Assembly (NCBI GenBank): GCA_024688885.1
Contig: JAILDV010000017.1
Span: forward strand, 47,108 to 111,107
Reading direction: 5' to 3'
DNA from: Bacteroidaceae bacterium
Lineage (GTDB): Bacteria; Bacteroidota; Bacteroidia; Bacteroidales; Bacteroidaceae
Length of the DNA stretch: 64,000 nucleotides
Shown here piece by piece: positions 44,438-54,810 of this stretch (positions are counted from its first letter, which is position 1; the number at the start of each line of letters is the position of its first letter). The position numbers and the translations under genes were made by a program. The notes under the pieces are model-generated. The model was given only the letters and a program-made list of their open reading frames with translations, had not been told where the DNA came from and did not search any database.

Positions 44438-45522
44438 ATCAAGTTGACTTCAGGATGAATGTCGATGCCAAACTTATCGTGAACATCTTTGCAGATGGTG
44501 TTGCAAAGCGTGATGATTTCTTCGGAAGTGGCACCGCCAAGGTTGACGAGCACCAACGCCTGTTTGTCGTACACTCCAGCACGTCCCAGCGATTTTCCCT
44601 TCCATCCGCACTGGTCAATCATCCAACCGGCAGGTATCTTCACCCCACCCTCCACTTCATAGAAAGGCATCTGTGGATAATCTTTCTGGAGAGACAGGAA
44701 CTTTTCACGGCTCACCACAGGGTTCATGAAGAAACTGCCTGCATTGCCCTGCACCGTCGGGTCGGGAAGTTTTGCATTGCGGATGTCAATGATAGCTTGA
44801 CGGACTTGAAGAATTGACAGTTGACAGTTGACAGTTGACTGGTTGGTCAATACGGCGCGGAGGTTGCCGTAGTCGAGTTTCAGCTGCGGTTTTCTCTGCA
44901 AGCGATAGGTGACGTATGTAATGGCATATCTGCCCTTCAACTGCTTCTTGAAAATGCTCTGACGATAGGCATAGTCACACTCCTGAGGAGCGAAGATGCG
45001 CTTCTCCCCACTCTGCAAATCCACGGCTTCCACCATCGCAATCACATCTTTAGCCTCCACTCCATAGGCTCCGATATTCTGCACCGCACTTGCTCCCACC
45101 TCACCAGGAATAAGGGACAAGTTTTCCACACCGCCCAAACCATGAGCAACTGCCCATGCCACAAAATCATCCCATACCTCTCCTGCACCGACACGCACCA
45201 GCACAGACCCCTTTCCCGTTTCCCCTACAGAGGAAAGGCTGTTACCTTGCTCGTTGGTTGGGATCTCGCTCCCTCCCTGTAGGGAGGGTGAGGAGAGGGT
45301 CTGCTCTTCGATGCCGCAGATGGCACTATGCAACACTGTTCCCTCAAAGTTTCCTTTGAAGAGCAGGTTACTACCACCACCGATGTGCAGCACCTCACCA
45401 TCCAGTGTGGGAATCAAAGCCTTGAGTTCTTCTTCGCTGTCATATTCCACATATCGCTTGGCACATACATCCATACCAAACGTATTGTGGTTCAACAGAC
45501 TATAATCCTTATATTCTTTCAT
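44434..45522 (-). CDS. murB: UDP-N-acetylenolpyruvoylglucosamine reductase with repeat-derived insertions
   Basis: Reduces UDP-GlcNAc-enolpyruvate to UDP-MurNAc with NADPH, using FAD. Seen: [40 protein letters not shown], the catalytic Ser in [10 protein letters not shown] and the terminal Glu in IHPEVNLI. The protein is 362 residues, longer than the usual 330 or so, because about 25 residues between IEE (about 74) and VLVRVGAG (about 107) read [20 protein letters not shown] and more, encoded by a palindromic repeat (45208-45303). A second loop ([14 protein letters not shown]) is encoded by TTGACAG heptamers (44814-44839). The frame stays open. Translationally coupled to both neighbours (TGATG upstream, ATGA downstream). 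Confidence 0.94.
   Translation of the reverse strand: MKEYKDYSLLNHNTFGMDVCAKRYVEYDSEEELKALIPTLDGEVLHIGGGSNLLFKGNFEGTVLHSAICGIEEQTLSSPSLQGGSEIPTNEQGNSLSSVGETGKGSVLVRVGAGEVWDDFVAWAVAHGLGGVENLSLIPGEVGASAVQNIGAYGVEAKDVIAMVEAVDLQSGEKRIFAPQECDYAYRQSIFKKQLKGRYAITYVTYRLQRKPQLKLDYGNLRAVLTNQSTVNCQLSILQVRQAIIDIRNAKLPDPTVQGNAGSFFMNPVVSREKFLSLQKDYPQMPFYEVEGGVKIPAGWMIDQCGWKGKSLGRAGVYDKQALVLVNLGGATSEEIITLCNTICKDVHDKFGIDIHPEVNLI
44814..44839. repeat. TTGACAG heptamer repeat inside murB
   Basis: Three exact TTGACAG units and a partial fourth (TTGAC). On the coding strand they read in frame as STVNCQLSI. The same unit lies in spacers near 53526, 63264, 63355 and 63426. Confidence 0.9.
45208..45303. repeat. 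Palindromic repeat element inside murB
   Basis: Contains CCCTCCCTGTAGGGAGGG (45271-45288), an 8+8 palindrome around GT, flanked by a second weaker palindrome (TTTCCCCTACAGAGGAAA, 45219-45236). It is translated in frame into a Ser/Gly/Gln-rich loop. The sequence type is that of intergenic palindromic repeats. Confidence 0.75.
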
Positions 45523-46364
45523 CAGTATTCAATCTCCATCAGTTTCCAGTCATCACCCTGTTTGTTGAACTTGAACTTCATCTGCATACCATTTCCCAGC
45601 CCCTGAATAAGAAGTATCTTCTTGTTCTGGCTGATGCTTGCCTGTCCATAATTCACATTCACAAGGGCATCTTTCGGCAATGGCATGCTCTCGCTCATCT
45701 CAAACCATTCGTCTGGGTTCACATGTTCTTCCTCTGGTTCTTCCTCGCCATCTTCCGAAGTGAGAATCACTTTCACAGGGTCCGCCAACGCGTTACGCTG
45801 AAAAACGCTGTCATTTACAAAGCGGGCATAAAAGTCCAAGAACTCACCTGTCGGCATCTCACTTCTCCTGTGCTTGTCTATCTCCGTCAGCATCCATTTG
45901 CCATCCAAACGATTGAAACGGAAATTCTGCACAGCATCATCCCGTAACCCAATCCATTCCACAGCTACACTCTGCATGGATGTGTCCTTCGACAACTCGT
46001 AATCCTGCTCACGCTCATAAATCACCGAAAGAAGTTCTTGATTCTTGAAATGGTCATATTGAGACCATTCCTGTTTTGTCAGTTTTTCCTCGTCACCGTC
46101 TTCCTTGCAAGACAAGGGGAAAGTAATACGCTGACCCTGAAATCTGGAGTCATCAATAAAATTGTAGAAAAAGTCATCGAACAGTTCATCCACAGCTGCT
46201 GGCGGCTCTTCTTCATCAAATAAATGGAGTGTGTCACCAACAAACGCTTCGAGCGAATCCTCATCCTCATCCCCATCTTGTTGGAAAGCATTCGTCATCT
46301 TCTTGTCTTGACAAGAGAAGAGAAGAGAACCCATAGCAACTGCTATAACTAAACCTTTTCGCAT
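45522..46364 (-). CDS. DUF4348-type lipoprotein
   Basis: A 280-residue lipoprotein ([18 protein letters not shown], Cys about residue 18) with an acidic linker ([15 protein letters not shown]), then a domain starting [20 protein letters not shown] and FPLSC that I recall as DUF4348 of Bacteroidetes. The function is unknown; the fold resembles nuclear-transport-factor-2-like lipoproteins. Its stop overlaps the murB start (TGATG), suggesting coupled expression with cell-wall synthesis. TACCTTTG at 46391-46384 is its likely -7 element. Confidence 0.8.
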   Translation of the reverse strand: MRKGLVIAVAMGSLLFSCQDKKMTNAFQQDGDEDEDSLEAFVGDTLHLFDEEEPPAAVDELFDDFFYNFIDDSRFQGQRITFPLSCKEDGDEEKLTKQEWSQYDHFKNQELLSVIYEREQDYELSKDTSMQSVAVEWIGLRDDAVQNFRFNRLDGKWMLTEIDKHRRSEMPTGEFLDFYARFVNDSVFQRNALADPVKVILTSEDGEEEPEEEHVNPDEWFEMSESMPLPKDALVNVNYGQASISQNKKILLIQGLGNGMQMKFKFNKQGDDWKLMEIEY

Positions 46365-46383
46365 ATATTTTTGAAAAACGTTG

Positions 46384-46444
46384 CAAAGGTAATAAAGAAT
46401 TAGGAATTAGGAGTTAGGAGTTAGGAGTTTTTTTCGTATCTTTG
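46384..46444. promoter_or_regulatory. Divergent promoters of the DUF4348 gene and pheS with heptamers between
   Basis: Minus-strand TACCTTTG at 46391-46384 and plus-strand TATCTTTG at 46437-46444 point away from each other. Between them lie four units of AGGAATT/AGGAGTT (46400-46431), which occupy the places where the -33 elements would be. Confidence 0.65.
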
Positions 46445-46481
46445 CACCGATTTTCAAAAAACATCATAAATTGACAACGAT

Positions 46482-47501
46482 ATGTTAGACAAAATTCAAC
46501 GTTTACTCACAGAAGTGGAAGGTCTCGAAGCAAATTCTGCCGAAGAGATTGAACAGCTTCGTATCAGATACTTAAGCAAGAAGGGAGAAATCACTGCCCT
46601 CATGGCAGATTTCCGCAATGTGCCTGCAGAACAGAAGAAGGAGATTGGCATCAAAATTAACGAACTGAAAAACAAAGCGCAAGAGAAAATCAACGCGCTC
46701 CGTGATGCTTGTGCAGTGCAGGAAACTGAGGCGAACCACCTCGACATCACCCGCACAGCCTACCCCATCGGTCTCGGCACTCGTCATCCTCTCACCCTCG
46801 TGAAGAATGAAATCATTGACATATTCTCACGCCTTGGATTCTCTCTGGCTGAAGGTCCTGAAGTGGAAGACGACTGGCATGTGTTCTCATCCATGAACTT
46901 TGCTGACGACCACCCTGCACGCGATATGCAGGACACTTTCTTCGTAGAGGCACATCCAGACATCATCCTCCGCACCCACACCAGTTCGGTGCAGGCACGT
47001 GTGATGGAAAAGCAGCAGCCACCTATCCGTGTGCTTTGCCCGGGACGTGTGTACCGCAATGAGGCCATTTCTGCCCGCGCCCACTGTTTCTTCCATCAGG
47101 TGGAAGGACTCTATGTGGATGAGAAAGTGAGCTTCACCGACCTCAAGCAGGTGCTGCTCCTCTTTGCCAAGGAGATGTTTGGCGAAGACACACAGATTCG
47201 TCTCCGTCCTTCTTACTTCCCCTTCACAGAACCAAGTGCCGAGATGGATGTTTCCTGCACACTCTGCAAGGGCAAGGGTTGCAGCATGTGTAAAGGTTCT
47301 GGTTGGTTGGAGATTCTTGGTTGCGGCATGGTGCACCCCAACGTGCTTGAAGCCAATGGCATCGATTCCACCAAATACAAGGGTTATGCGTTCGGCATGG
47401 GTATTGAGCGTATCGCCAACCTCAAATACCAAGTCAAGGACCTCCGTCTCTTCTCCGAGAATGATGTCCGCTTCCTGAAGGAATTTGAGGCAGCAAACTA
47501 A
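46482..47501 (+). CDS. pheS: Phenylalanine--tRNA ligase alpha subunit
   Basis: Catalytic subunit of the heterotetrameric class II PheRS. The 339 residues have an N-terminal coiled coil (about 1-85), DITRTAYPIGLGTRHPLTLV, GPEVEDDWHVFSSMNFADDH, motif 2 CPGRVYRNEAISARAHCFFH and motif 3 YAFGMGIERIANL. A Cys-rich insert (CTLCKGKGCSMCKGSGW) is normal for the phylum. pheT is not adjacent, as in other Bacteroidetes. Promoter at 46437. Confidence 0.97.
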   Translation: MLDKIQRLLTEVEGLEANSAEEIEQLRIRYLSKKGEITALMADFRNVPAEQKKEIGIKINELKNKAQEKINALRDACAVQETEANHLDITRTAYPIGLGTRHPLTLVKNEIIDIFSRLGFSLAEGPEVEDDWHVFSSMNFADDHPARDMQDTFFVEAHPDIILRTHTSSVQARVMEKQQPPIRVLCPGRVYRNEAISARAHCFFHQVEGLYVDEKVSFTDLKQVLLLFAKEMFGEDTQIRLRPSYFPFTEPSAEMDVSCTLCKGKGCSMCKGSGWLEILGCGMVHPNVLEANGIDSTKYKGYAFGMGIERIANLKYQVKDLRLFSENDVRFLKEFEAAN

Positions 47502-47526
47502 GCAACCATCAACAAACACCATAAAA

Positions 47527-47570
47527 AAGAGGTGCATCTGACAGAGCAGTCGGATGCACCTCTTCTTTTA
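47527..47570. terminator. Bidirectional terminator between pheS and the glucosaminidase gene
   Basis: AAGAGGTGCATCTGAC and GTCGGATGCACCTCTT form a 16-pair stem with one mismatch; A and T runs flank both sides. Confidence 0.92.
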
Positions 47571-47582
47571 CTTTCGCATGAT

Positions 47583-48497
47583 TCAACGGACTTTCAGCAA
47601 GTCACCTGTAACGGGGATGTAGCTGTCATCCTTGAAGTTCATCTTATACAGGGCATCTATACGGATACCATAGAACTGACAGATGGTGTACATGGACTCG
47701 CCAGCTTTCACCTTGTGCCAATAATCCTTGTATTGCGTGTCTGCCTTCTTGGCTTTCTTGCTCAAGAAAATATTGGTGCCGACAGGAGGAAGGAAGTCTT
47801 CATCCACTTCGTTGAACTTCAACAGTTTTTTCTTGGCAATTTTGGTTTCCTTGGCAATAGCGTCCCATGTATCGCCCTCGCGCATGGTGATGCACTGAAT
47901 GCCGTTGACAGTTCTCACTGGATGTTTGACAGGAGCGGTATATTGCACTTCCGGCTGCGGCTTTCTCTTATATTTTCTCAGACCTATGCGATCTTCATCA
48001 TAGTCATCCAGTTCATAGGTCTCGATGATGGTGATGAGTCGTTCCGCATAAGTCGGTGATGTGGCATAGCCGCACGCTTTCAATCCACGTGCCCATGCCT
48101 TGTAGTCAAGAGGATTCAAATCGAAGAGTCTCTTATAGCGGTCTTTCAGCAGGAACTGTGAATGGTCTTCGTAACTCTCCTCCACATTCTTGTACTTTCG
48201 GAAATGCTCATTCTTACGGTCGTCATCACGTGTGACATAAGGACCATTCCATCCAGTGCCGACCTTGATGCCGAAGTGGTTGTTGGCATTCTTAGCCAGA
48301 TAGCTGGTGCCCGCCCCACTTTCAAGCAGTGCCTGTGCAAGCGTGATACTGGCAGGAATTTTGTAACGGTGCATCTGTTCAATAGCTGCATCCTTATATT
48401 TATCAACGTATTGCTGATAAGCAGTGTTTCTCTGTGCAAATGTGATGGATGACAAAGCACTGCCTAATGCCATCAGAATAATTCTCAAATATCTCAT
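47583..48497 (-). CDS. GH73 glucosaminidase with LysM domains
   Basis: Exported peptidoglycan hydrolase that cleaves after GlcNAc. A signal peptide (MRYLRIILMALGSALSSITFA) is followed by a GH73 domain (about 22-170; ITLAQALLESGAGTSYLAKN with the catalytic Glu, NNHFGIKVGTGWNGPYV, AWARGLKACGYATSPTYAER) and two LysM motifs (about 200-248, ITMREGDTWDAIAKETKIAK; about 258-303, WHKVKAGESMYTICQFYGIR). Length is normal. It stands alone, with a terminator shared with pheS. Confidence 0.92.
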   Translation of the reverse strand: MRYLRIILMALGSALSSITFAQRNTAYQQYVDKYKDAAIEQMHRYKIPASITLAQALLESGAGTSYLAKNANNHFGIKVGTGWNGPYVTRDDDRKNEHFRKYKNVEESYEDHSQFLLKDRYKRLFDLNPLDYKAWARGLKACGYATSPTYAERLITIIETYELDDYDEDRIGLRKYKRKPQPEVQYTAPVKHPVRTVNGIQCITMREGDTWDAIAKETKIAKKKLLKFNEVDEDFLPPVGTNIFLSKKAKKADTQYKDYWHKVKAGESMYTICQFYGIRIDALYKMNFKDDSYIPVTGDLLKVR

Positions 48498-48564
48498 TAG
48501 AAAGCGATTAGTAATGTTTCGGTTGCAAAGATAAGAATAAAAACAAAAAACTGAAAAGGATTTG

Positions 48565-51500
48565 TTAACTTTTTTTGCAATAGTCTATCAGTTTGGCATA
48601 TAAAACATTGTCGCGGAGCAATTTTTCATTTCCAAGGATAAAGAGTTGCTTCCTTGCACGGGTGATGGCCACGTTGAGTTTACGGTCAACCATACCTGAA
48701 ACGGTCTCCGTCAGATCGGAAAGCACATCAAGCTCATACCGTTGGGTGATGGTGGTTCCGTAAATGATGATGTCACGTTGTGAGCCCTGATAGCGTTCCA
48801 CCGTGTCAATGACAAGGCTCTCAGCAACATCAGGAAGGAATTTTGCTATCTCGACACGCACAAGAGCAATCTGCCTCCGGAAAGGAACGATGACACCTAA
48901 CTGACGTTGAGCGTCGAAGGGCTGATCATTCTTTTCGTGAAGAGACACAATGCCTTTGACCAATTGGGCAATGATGCGCGCCTCCAACACATTCGCCTTG
49001 GGCATACGGTCTTCTAACGAAGGGCGTGGCACATTGATAAAGGCACAGCGACGGGTGGCAATCAGCTGTTCGATAGGATTGTCCTTGTCATAATGGCGAT
49101 AAGACAATGCCTCCAATTGATGAGGAAGCCCTACAGGAAGAAGCCGTCCGTCATAGAAAGCATCGGACGCAAAGTCAGCAATGGCAGGGTGCATGCGTCC
49201 TTGATGGTCAAGCATTGCCACAACATCATCATGAATGCGGTACTGCTCATAAAGACGTTCGAATAATGAATTACGGCAGTTGGTCAATCCTATGGCATGG
49301 AGCAAGGGGGACTGAACAGCAGACTTATCCTCGTTTTGCACCACCACAGCAGGCAGTTGCTTGTGGTCGCCAATCATGATGAACTTATCTATGGCAGGAG
49401 ATGTGAGGATGCCCATGATTTGCGGTTCGAGAATCTGGGAAGCCTCATCAAAGATGGCAACATGAAAATGTTTGAGCCGGAAAAGTGCTGTGTGGCTGTT
49501 CATCGATGCAACAGTGCTGACAAAGATAGAGGTCTCCCCTATCCGTTTCGTCACCTGTTGGCGATTCGTCAGTGACGCAATGGCATTAACCAGCAAATTT
49601 TCCCTATATGCAGGTGCACATGAAAGTTCACGTCCCAAACGTATGTAGGCAGGTTGTGATGCTATTGTGGAGAGCATTGCGCAGATTTCATCGACAGCGC
49701 GATTCGTGTATGCCAACAGGAGGATATTGTGCTGCTTTTCCAGTTCCTCTTCCACCATACGCTTCAGAGCGACAGACGTCTTACCCGTTCCTGGCGGGCC
49801 CATGAGGAGAAACAGCTCGTCCTTTGTAGGGGTGCGCTGACAAAGCAGAAGGTCACGACGCTTCTTCTCACATGTCAGCAAGGAGAAAAGACCGCTGTAG
49901 AGGCTTCGGAAGTTGGCGTCCACATGGTCATGTTCAATGGCATAAAGGGCATCCTTACTGAACAGGTTCTTGTTGCGTTGGGTATTTTTCAGTAGCAGCC
50001 AAATACGGTCAGCGTCATACGATTCCACATTGCATCGAAACACTTGCTGTGTGATGGCTGACTCCTCATCGGAATTTCGCTTGTAGAAAATGACCGCATC
50101 GCCTATGCGGAAGTTGGGTTGCTGCTCGTTCGCGTCAGCACGTTCAAGGCAGAGTGCTTCCACGCCATCTTTCATCCTGAAGTCAGCTATGCGCAGATTC
50201 ATGAAGATGTCGCCATTTTCCATCTTTGTATTGATGTCTGCATTCCACAAGGAAGAAAGGGCGCGGGTGGAATCTGGACGTGTGTCACACATCTTGCTTT
50301 CTGCCTGTTCTCGTTCTATGAACTGAAGAAAAGTATAGAAATATTCGGATGTCAGTTCATCCATGCTGTGCAGCGCATCTGTAACAGGCTTGATTTCAGG
50401 CAGGCACCATATTGCCCAGAATTTGTCTTTACAATCAGGATTGCGCCTTAATGCTTCAGGCGTGAGTTTCGGAATCCACTGACGTGCTTCTCCTTCCAGA
50501 AGACCCCGTTCCAGCGCAACAATCGTATTGCGGATGTTCAAGGCACGCAGCACCATCTCCTGATAACTGCGCTGTTCCTGCAGACGAGGATATTTGGAAT
50601 AAAGAAGATTGCCCATCACATCCGTCTGTTTCACGCCCGTATTGTAATAAAGAATCTCCTTATACAGCAACATCTGCATCAGGTGTTCCTCTTTTGCACG
50701 ATTGTGGTATTCATCCCATTTGCCCGATTTCAGCTCAATGAGAAACTGCTTGCCTTCATCATCAAGGTCTATGAGACAATCCATACGTCCCTGCAATCCC
50801 AATGCCTCGCAAAAGAAAGAAGGTTCTATATGGATATTCACTTTTCCCTTATGCATATAGGGTTGCTGCTCCAGTTCTCTCACCACCTGTTGAATGTGGG
50901 CAAATTGCTTTTGAGTTTCATCAAAGAATGATGCATCGATTTCAGGACAGGCACAAATGTCAATCGCCCTGTCGGCAAACACTTTGTGCATTGAATCCAG
51001 ATAGTTTGCATCTTGAAGATTAAGAATGTCATCAAGAAACTGGTTGGCAAAATCACCCAACAACGTGTGAACCGTACTTTCAGAGGGTTTGAATTTAGCA
51101 ATGAAATGGTTGAATGCAGACTCACCCCACCCTTTAATACAACCTGTCACACTGGTGGTGTCAAGCAGGAAATCTGGTTCAACCACGATGTACTGTGGAT
51201 GGTAAATGCCTTCTTTGTCTATCGTGAAGGAAAGCGCATTGAACTGCATGCCCGGCTTCAGAAGTTGGGCTGCCACAAGCGTGTGCTGGTTGGCTGTGAC
51301 GTCCACACGGAATGGTTCATCAGAAGGAAGTTCTCTTGAGAAAGCTTCTATATACGGTTCCTCCACACGCTCCACCGTGAACCGGACACGCTTTTGACGT
51401 GCCATTCTTTCAATTCTGTTCCTCGGAATGGGTAAAGCCTCCACATCCGGTAGTTTACCCTTCAACACATCGGGTATGGGTGTGTGGGTGAAATGTGCCA

Positions 51501-51795
51501 ATGCATCCACAAACACACGCATATCAGCAAGGAATGTGTGTTCATCCACATCCATGCCCATATACGACACTTGACGGGCACGCCAACGGAACGTGTCAAC
51601 AGCATGTAAAGGGTAATTAGTCAACCGGCATACGGCCTGCAGACGAGAAAAGAAATCGTTGTATTCGGCAGGCAGACCTTCAGTCTTCTCGATGCACACA
51701 CGATGCAGTGCATCATAGAAATACCGATATTTCCACTTCAGCGTCTGCTCAGAAAAAAAGACCTCCTGAATGTCCTGCCAAACACCGTCCATCAT
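48565..51795 (-). CDS. Dna2-like nuclease-helicase (PD-(D/E)xK plus SF1B helicase)
   Basis: A 1076-residue DNA repair or replication protein. The N-terminal half contains a PD-(D/E)xK nuclease core (about 335-360; [20 protein letters not shown] followed by ELKSGKWDE, giving the D...ExK signature). The C-terminal half is an SF1B helicase: Walker [19 protein letters not shown] (about 665), DEAS Walker [13 protein letters not shown] motif [22 protein letters not shown] motif V and [15 protein letters not shown] motif VI. This order is that of Dna2. It overlaps pyrD by four bases and is last in the pyrK-pyrD transcript; the link to pyrimidine synthesis is probably positional. Confidence 0.9.
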   Translation of the reverse strand: MMDGVWQDIQEVFFSEQTLKWKYRYFYDALHRVCIEKTEGLPAEYNDFFSRLQAVCRLTNYPLHAVDTFRWRARQVSYMGMDVDEHTFLADMRVFVDALAHFTHTPIPDVLKGKLPDVEALPIPRNRIERMARQKRVRFTVERVEEPYIEAFSRELPSDEPFRVDVTANQHTLVAAQLLKPGMQFNALSFTIDKEGIYHPQYIVVEPDFLLDTTSVTGCIKGWGESAFNHFIAKFKPSESTVHTLLGDFANQFLDDILNLQDANYLDSMHKVFADRAIDICACPEIDASFFDETQKQFAHIQQVVRELEQQPYMHKGKVNIHIEPSFFCEALGLQGRMDCLIDLDDEGKQFLIELKSGKWDEYHNRAKEEHLMQMLLYKEILYYNTGVKQTDVMGNLLYSKYPRLQEQRSYQEMVLRALNIRNTIVALERGLLEGEARQWIPKLTPEALRRNPDCKDKFWAIWCLPEIKPVTDALHSMDELTSEYFYTFLQFIEREQAESKMCDTRPDSTRALSSLWNADINTKMENGDIFMNLRIADFRMKDGVEALCLERADANEQQPNFRIGDAVIFYKRNSDEESAITQQVFRCNVESYDADRIWLLLKNTQRNKNLFSKDALYAIEHDHVDANFRSLYSGLFSLLTCEKKRRDLLLCQRTPTKDELFLLMGPPGTGKTSVALKRMVEEELEKQHNILLLAYTNRAVDEICAMLSTIASQPAYIRLGRELSCAPAYRENLLVNAIASLTNRQQVTKRIGETSIFVSTVASMNSHTALFRLKHFHVAIFDEASQILEPQIMGILTSPAIDKFIMIGDHKQLPAVVVQNEDKSAVQSPLLHAIGLTNCRNSLFERLYEQYRIHDDVVAMLDHQGRMHPAIADFASDAFYDGRLLPVGLPHQLEALSYRHYDKDNPIEQLIATRRCAFINVPRPSLEDRMPKANVLEARIIAQLVKGIVSLHEKNDQPFDAQRQLGVIVPFRRQIALVRVEIAKFLPDVAESLVIDTVERYQGSQRDIIIYGTTITQRYELDVLSDLTETVSGMVDRKLNVAITRARKQLFILGNEKLLRDNVLYAKLIDYCKKS

Positions 51796-52703
51796 GCGTT
51801 CAGCTGCCCGACAATTTCACTAACAGATTTGCAACCATGTTGCTCAAGCCATTCATTGATGCCATTTGCCACTTTCACCGTCACAGCCGGATCTATGAAA
51901 TTCGCCGTACCTATCTCAATGGCTGAAGCACCTGCCAGGAAGAATTCAATGGCATCGTGAGCATTCATGATACCGCCCAATCCCACCACAGGGATGCTCA
52001 CCGCTTTTGCCACTTGCCACACACAACGCACGGCAACAGGTTTCACTGCAGGTCCCGACATACCACCAGTGGCAATGCTCAAAACGGGTTTGCGTTTTTC
52101 AATGTCAATCACCATTCCCATCAATGTGTTGATAAGAGACACGGCATCAGCACCTGCATCTTGCACTGCCAATGCTATATCAGCAATCGAAGTGACATTA
52201 GGGGAAAGCTTGACAATCAAAGTCTTATCGTAAACCTCTCTAACAGCTTTCACCACTGCAGATGCACCCTCTGTGGTCACACCGAAAGCCATGCCACCCT
52301 GCTTGACATTGGGGCATGAAATATTCAGTTCAATGGCAGGAATATTCTCCAATTCGTTCACACGGGCAGCACACGCTGCATAGTCTTCTGGCGATGACCC
52401 GCTCACGTTCACAATCATGTTCGTGCGGATGTCCTTTATTTCCGGATAAATATGTTCACAGAAATAATCCACGCCCTTGTTCTGCAAGCCCACACAGTTC
52501 AGCATGCCACTTGCCGTCTCCACCATGCGTGGGTAGTCGTTACCCTCCCGAGGATGAAGCGTCGTACCCTTCACAATAATGCCACCAATGTCTTCAAGAT
52601 TCAAGAGATCGGCAAATTCAACACCATAGCCGAATGTACCAGATGCAGTCATCACTGGGTTTTTCATCGTGAGACCTGCTATTTTTGTCGTCAAATCTGC
52701 CAT
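51792..52703 (-). CDS. pyrD: Dihydroorotate dehydrogenase B, catalytic subunit
   Basis: Oxidises dihydroorotate to orotate with FMN. The 303 residues match class 1[21 protein letters not shown] at the start, the catalytic Cys in [49 protein letters not shown] and [20 protein letters not shown]. The class 1B type requires PyrK, which is directly upstream with a 3-base gap. NAD+ is then the electron acceptor. Confidence 0.96.
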   Translation of the reverse strand: MADLTTKIAGLTMKNPVMTASGTFGYGVEFADLLNLEDIGGIIVKGTTLHPREGNDYPRMVETASGMLNCVGLQNKGVDYFCEHIYPEIKDIRTNMIVNVSGSSPEDYAACAARVNELENIPAIELNISCPNVKQGGMAFGVTTEGASAVVKAVREVYDKTLIVKLSPNVTSIADIALAVQDAGADAVSLINTLMGMVIDIEKRKPVLSIATGGMSGPAVKPVAVRCVWQVAKAVSIPVVGLGGIMNAHDAIEFFLAGASAIEIGTANFIDPAVTVKVANGINEWLEQHGCKSVSEIVGQLNA

Positions 52704-52706
52704 ATC

Positions 52707-53483
52707 CTATACTTCCCAAGTTAAATCATTGATATTAAACACAGGTCCCTCCTTGCACACGCACACGTTCCCCTTCACCGTCTTTTCCACACAACACAAG
52801 CAAGCACCCAACCCGCATGCCATCATATTTTCAAGACTCACCTCACAAGGTGTTCCCGTCGCTTTCGCATATTTTGCCACACTGAGCATCATCGGTTTGG
52901 GACCACATACTGAAATACGGTCAAATCTTTCATTCTTCAATAATGTATGCTGCGTCACAAAACCCTTCTCACCTTCCGAACCGTCTTCAGTGGTTACATA
53001 TACAGGCGCTATTGCCTTGAAAAGTTCCTGTTCCAGCAAATCGCTCTTGCTTCTTGCACCCAACAGGAACACAGGCTCTGCCCCATTGGCTTTCAGGTAT
53101 TTCCCATAATCAAGCAATGGAGCCACACCCACACCGCCACCTGCCAGCAGCACTTTCTCGCCTTTCTTCTGAACAGGAGAGAAACCGTTACCCAAAGGGA
53201 ACACGATATTGAGTGTTCCACCAGCCTTCAGCTCTGCCAGCCGATGTGTGCCTTCACCCACTTTCTTGATGAGCAGCCACAACTCGTTCTTCTCTCTGTC
53301 CACATAATTGATGGATATAGGACGACGGAGGAACGTCTTGGGACTACCCTCCACTTTCACCTCCACAAACTGTCCGGGAAACATCTTAGGCAACGGCTCC
53401 GTATCAGTCAGTTTCAGCAACACATACAACTCATGAGGGAACGAAACCTCCCTGATGGTTAAGTCTTTTACGTATTTCTTCAT
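52707..53483 (-). CDS. pyrK: Dihydroorotate dehydrogenase B, electron-transfer subunit
   Basis: FAD and 2Fe-2S protein passing electrons from PyrD to NAD+. The 258 residues have an FAD domain (FLRRPISINYVDREKNELWL), an NAD domain (LLAGGGVGVAPLLDYGKYLK) and the four-Cys cluster in MMACGLGACLCCVEKTVKGN and VCVCKEGPVFN. It is followed three bases later by pyrD. The stretch before its start carries AACTGTCAACCATCAA-type heptamer repeats. Confidence 0.96.
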   Translation of the reverse strand: MKKYVKDLTIREVSFPHELYVLLKLTDTEPLPKMFPGQFVEVKVEGSPKTFLRRPISINYVDREKNELWLLIKKVGEGTHRLAELKAGGTLNIVFPLGNGFSPVQKKGEKVLLAGGGVGVAPLLDYGKYLKANGAEPVFLLGARSKSDLLEQELFKAIAPVYVTTEDGSEGEKGFVTQHTLLKNERFDRISVCGPKPMMLSVAKYAKATGTPCEVSLENMMACGLGACLCCVEKTVKGNVCVCKEGPVFNINDLTWEV

Positions 53484-53543
53484 TCTATCACTGTTTATTC
53501 ATAAATTCCAATTCTTCCCCTCCTAACTATCAACTGTCAACCA

Positions 53544-54503
53544 TCAAATTCCCCACGCTGCAGGGTTGCATTCTTTCTCCAACTGTTTCTCCTGTTTTTC
53601 ATCCAATTGGAAAAAGAAGTCCATGTTCGCTTCTCGCTCCACCTTGTCCACCGACACGGCATAGTCACGCATATCCCCGCTGCAAGCCTTGTTCGGGAAG
53701 ATAAAGCCAATCGCCTTGGGCACACGTCCCAATGTCAGCACCACCTTAAAGAAACGGTCAGGCACAGCAATCCGCATGTTTCTCCGCTGACCAATGGTCT
53801 TTGGATTATTGTTGTCAAAGATAGGACCACAACAAATGTACACCGTTCCATAGTTCTTTGCCCATGAGCGGCACTGTATCTCGAGGTCATTCCAAAGCCC
53901 CACATTCAAGTTGTGGTTTTGCGGACAGATGTTCGTCATGCAGAACGACTCATCCATCGCTTTAGAAGTGTTCTTATTGTCACCTGCGGGGCACATGTGA
54001 CCACGGTCATACCCTGAACCGTTATAGTCATAGGTCTCCACCTTTGTCTTTTCATTCATCACAGGGTCGCCATGAAAATTGTTCGAGCGCTGCACCCTGC
54101 CATTCGCCCTGTTGGGTGTCAAACTCCAGCACACATAATGCGGACAGAACCTACTCACATCATACGAGATAATGAACTGGGATTTGAACAACAGAAACTC
54201 CTGTCGTCCCGTCAATGCATCGGGCTGTTCCAAATTCTCATACGGAGTGACAGCGAGTTCAGCTTCCCGTTCCGCTTCCGTCTCATGGTAGCCATCATTG
54301 GCATCTGAAGCTGCAGCAGCCTCCATTTCTTGAGCGGCAAAAGCAGCATTCCGTTCGGCACTGCTTGCCGACACCACCACCCCATTCACCTCTGAGGGAA
54401 GTCTGTCGCCCTTACACGCCCACAACTGATTGATGCCTGCCACAAGCCCTGTCAGCACAAGGCAAGTCAACAAGATTGACAACGGTTTTCTGATTGGTTT
54501 CAT
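53544..54503 (-). CDS. DNA/RNA non-specific endonuclease with N-terminal membrane anchor or signal
   Basis: Exported nuclease of the beta-beta-alpha-metal type. The active site is DRGHMCPAGDNK (His general base) and the Mg ligand Asn is in NICPQNHNLNVGLWNDLE. The N-terminus from ATG 54503 (MKPIRKPLSILLTCLVLTGL) is a signal peptide or anchor, followed by an Ala/Glu-rich stretch (about 35-90). An upstream GTG at 54530 is in frame but would add charged residues before the signal. It precedes pyrK by 60 bases. Role may be nutrient release from DNA; not certain. Confidence 0.88.
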   Translation of the reverse strand: MKPIRKPLSILLTCLVLTGLVAGINQLWACKGDRLPSEVNGVVVSASSAERNAAFAAQEMEAAAASDANDGYHETEAEREAELAVTPYENLEQPDALTGRQEFLLFKSQFIISYDVSRFCPHYVCWSLTPNRANGRVQRSNNFHGDPVMNEKTKVETYDYNGSGYDRGHMCPAGDNKNTSKAMDESFCMTNICPQNHNLNVGLWNDLEIQCRSWAKNYGTVYICCGPIFDNNNPKTIGQRRNMRIAVPDRFFKVVLTLGRVPKAIGFIFPNKACSGDMRDYAVSVDKVEREANMDFFFQLDEKQEKQLEKECNPAAWGI

Positions 54504-54584
54504 CTCTTTCTTGAAGTTATAATTCTCCACATCCTGTGTTATTCGTGATTTTCATTGCAAATTTAAGAAGAAAATGAGGAAAAC

Positions 54585-54617
54585 TTGCTTTTATAACAAA
54601 AAAAAGTATTACCTTTG
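54585..54617 (+). promoter_or_regulatory. Promoter of tRNA-Thr
   Basis: TTG at 54585-54587 and TACCTTTG at 54610-54617 with 22 bases between, followed by CATCG. It lies 44 bases before the tRNA. Confidence 0.55.
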
Positions 54618-54660
54618 CATCGCTTTTAACAAAAGGCACAGTCTTTTTGCTATTTGCCTT

Positions 54661-54736
<76 letters not shown>

Positions 54737-54743
54737 ATGAAGG

Positions 54744-54770
54744 AGGTGTGCCAACAGGCGCACCTTTTTT
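54744..54770 (+). terminator. Terminator of tRNA-Thr
   Basis: GGTGTGCC and GGCGCACC pair (one G-T) around AACA, followed by TTTTTT. It ends before the ruvC start. Confidence 0.9.
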
Positions 54771-54810
54771 AGTTGAGCACATACATTCACCACTCAATCA
54801 TACAGACAAC

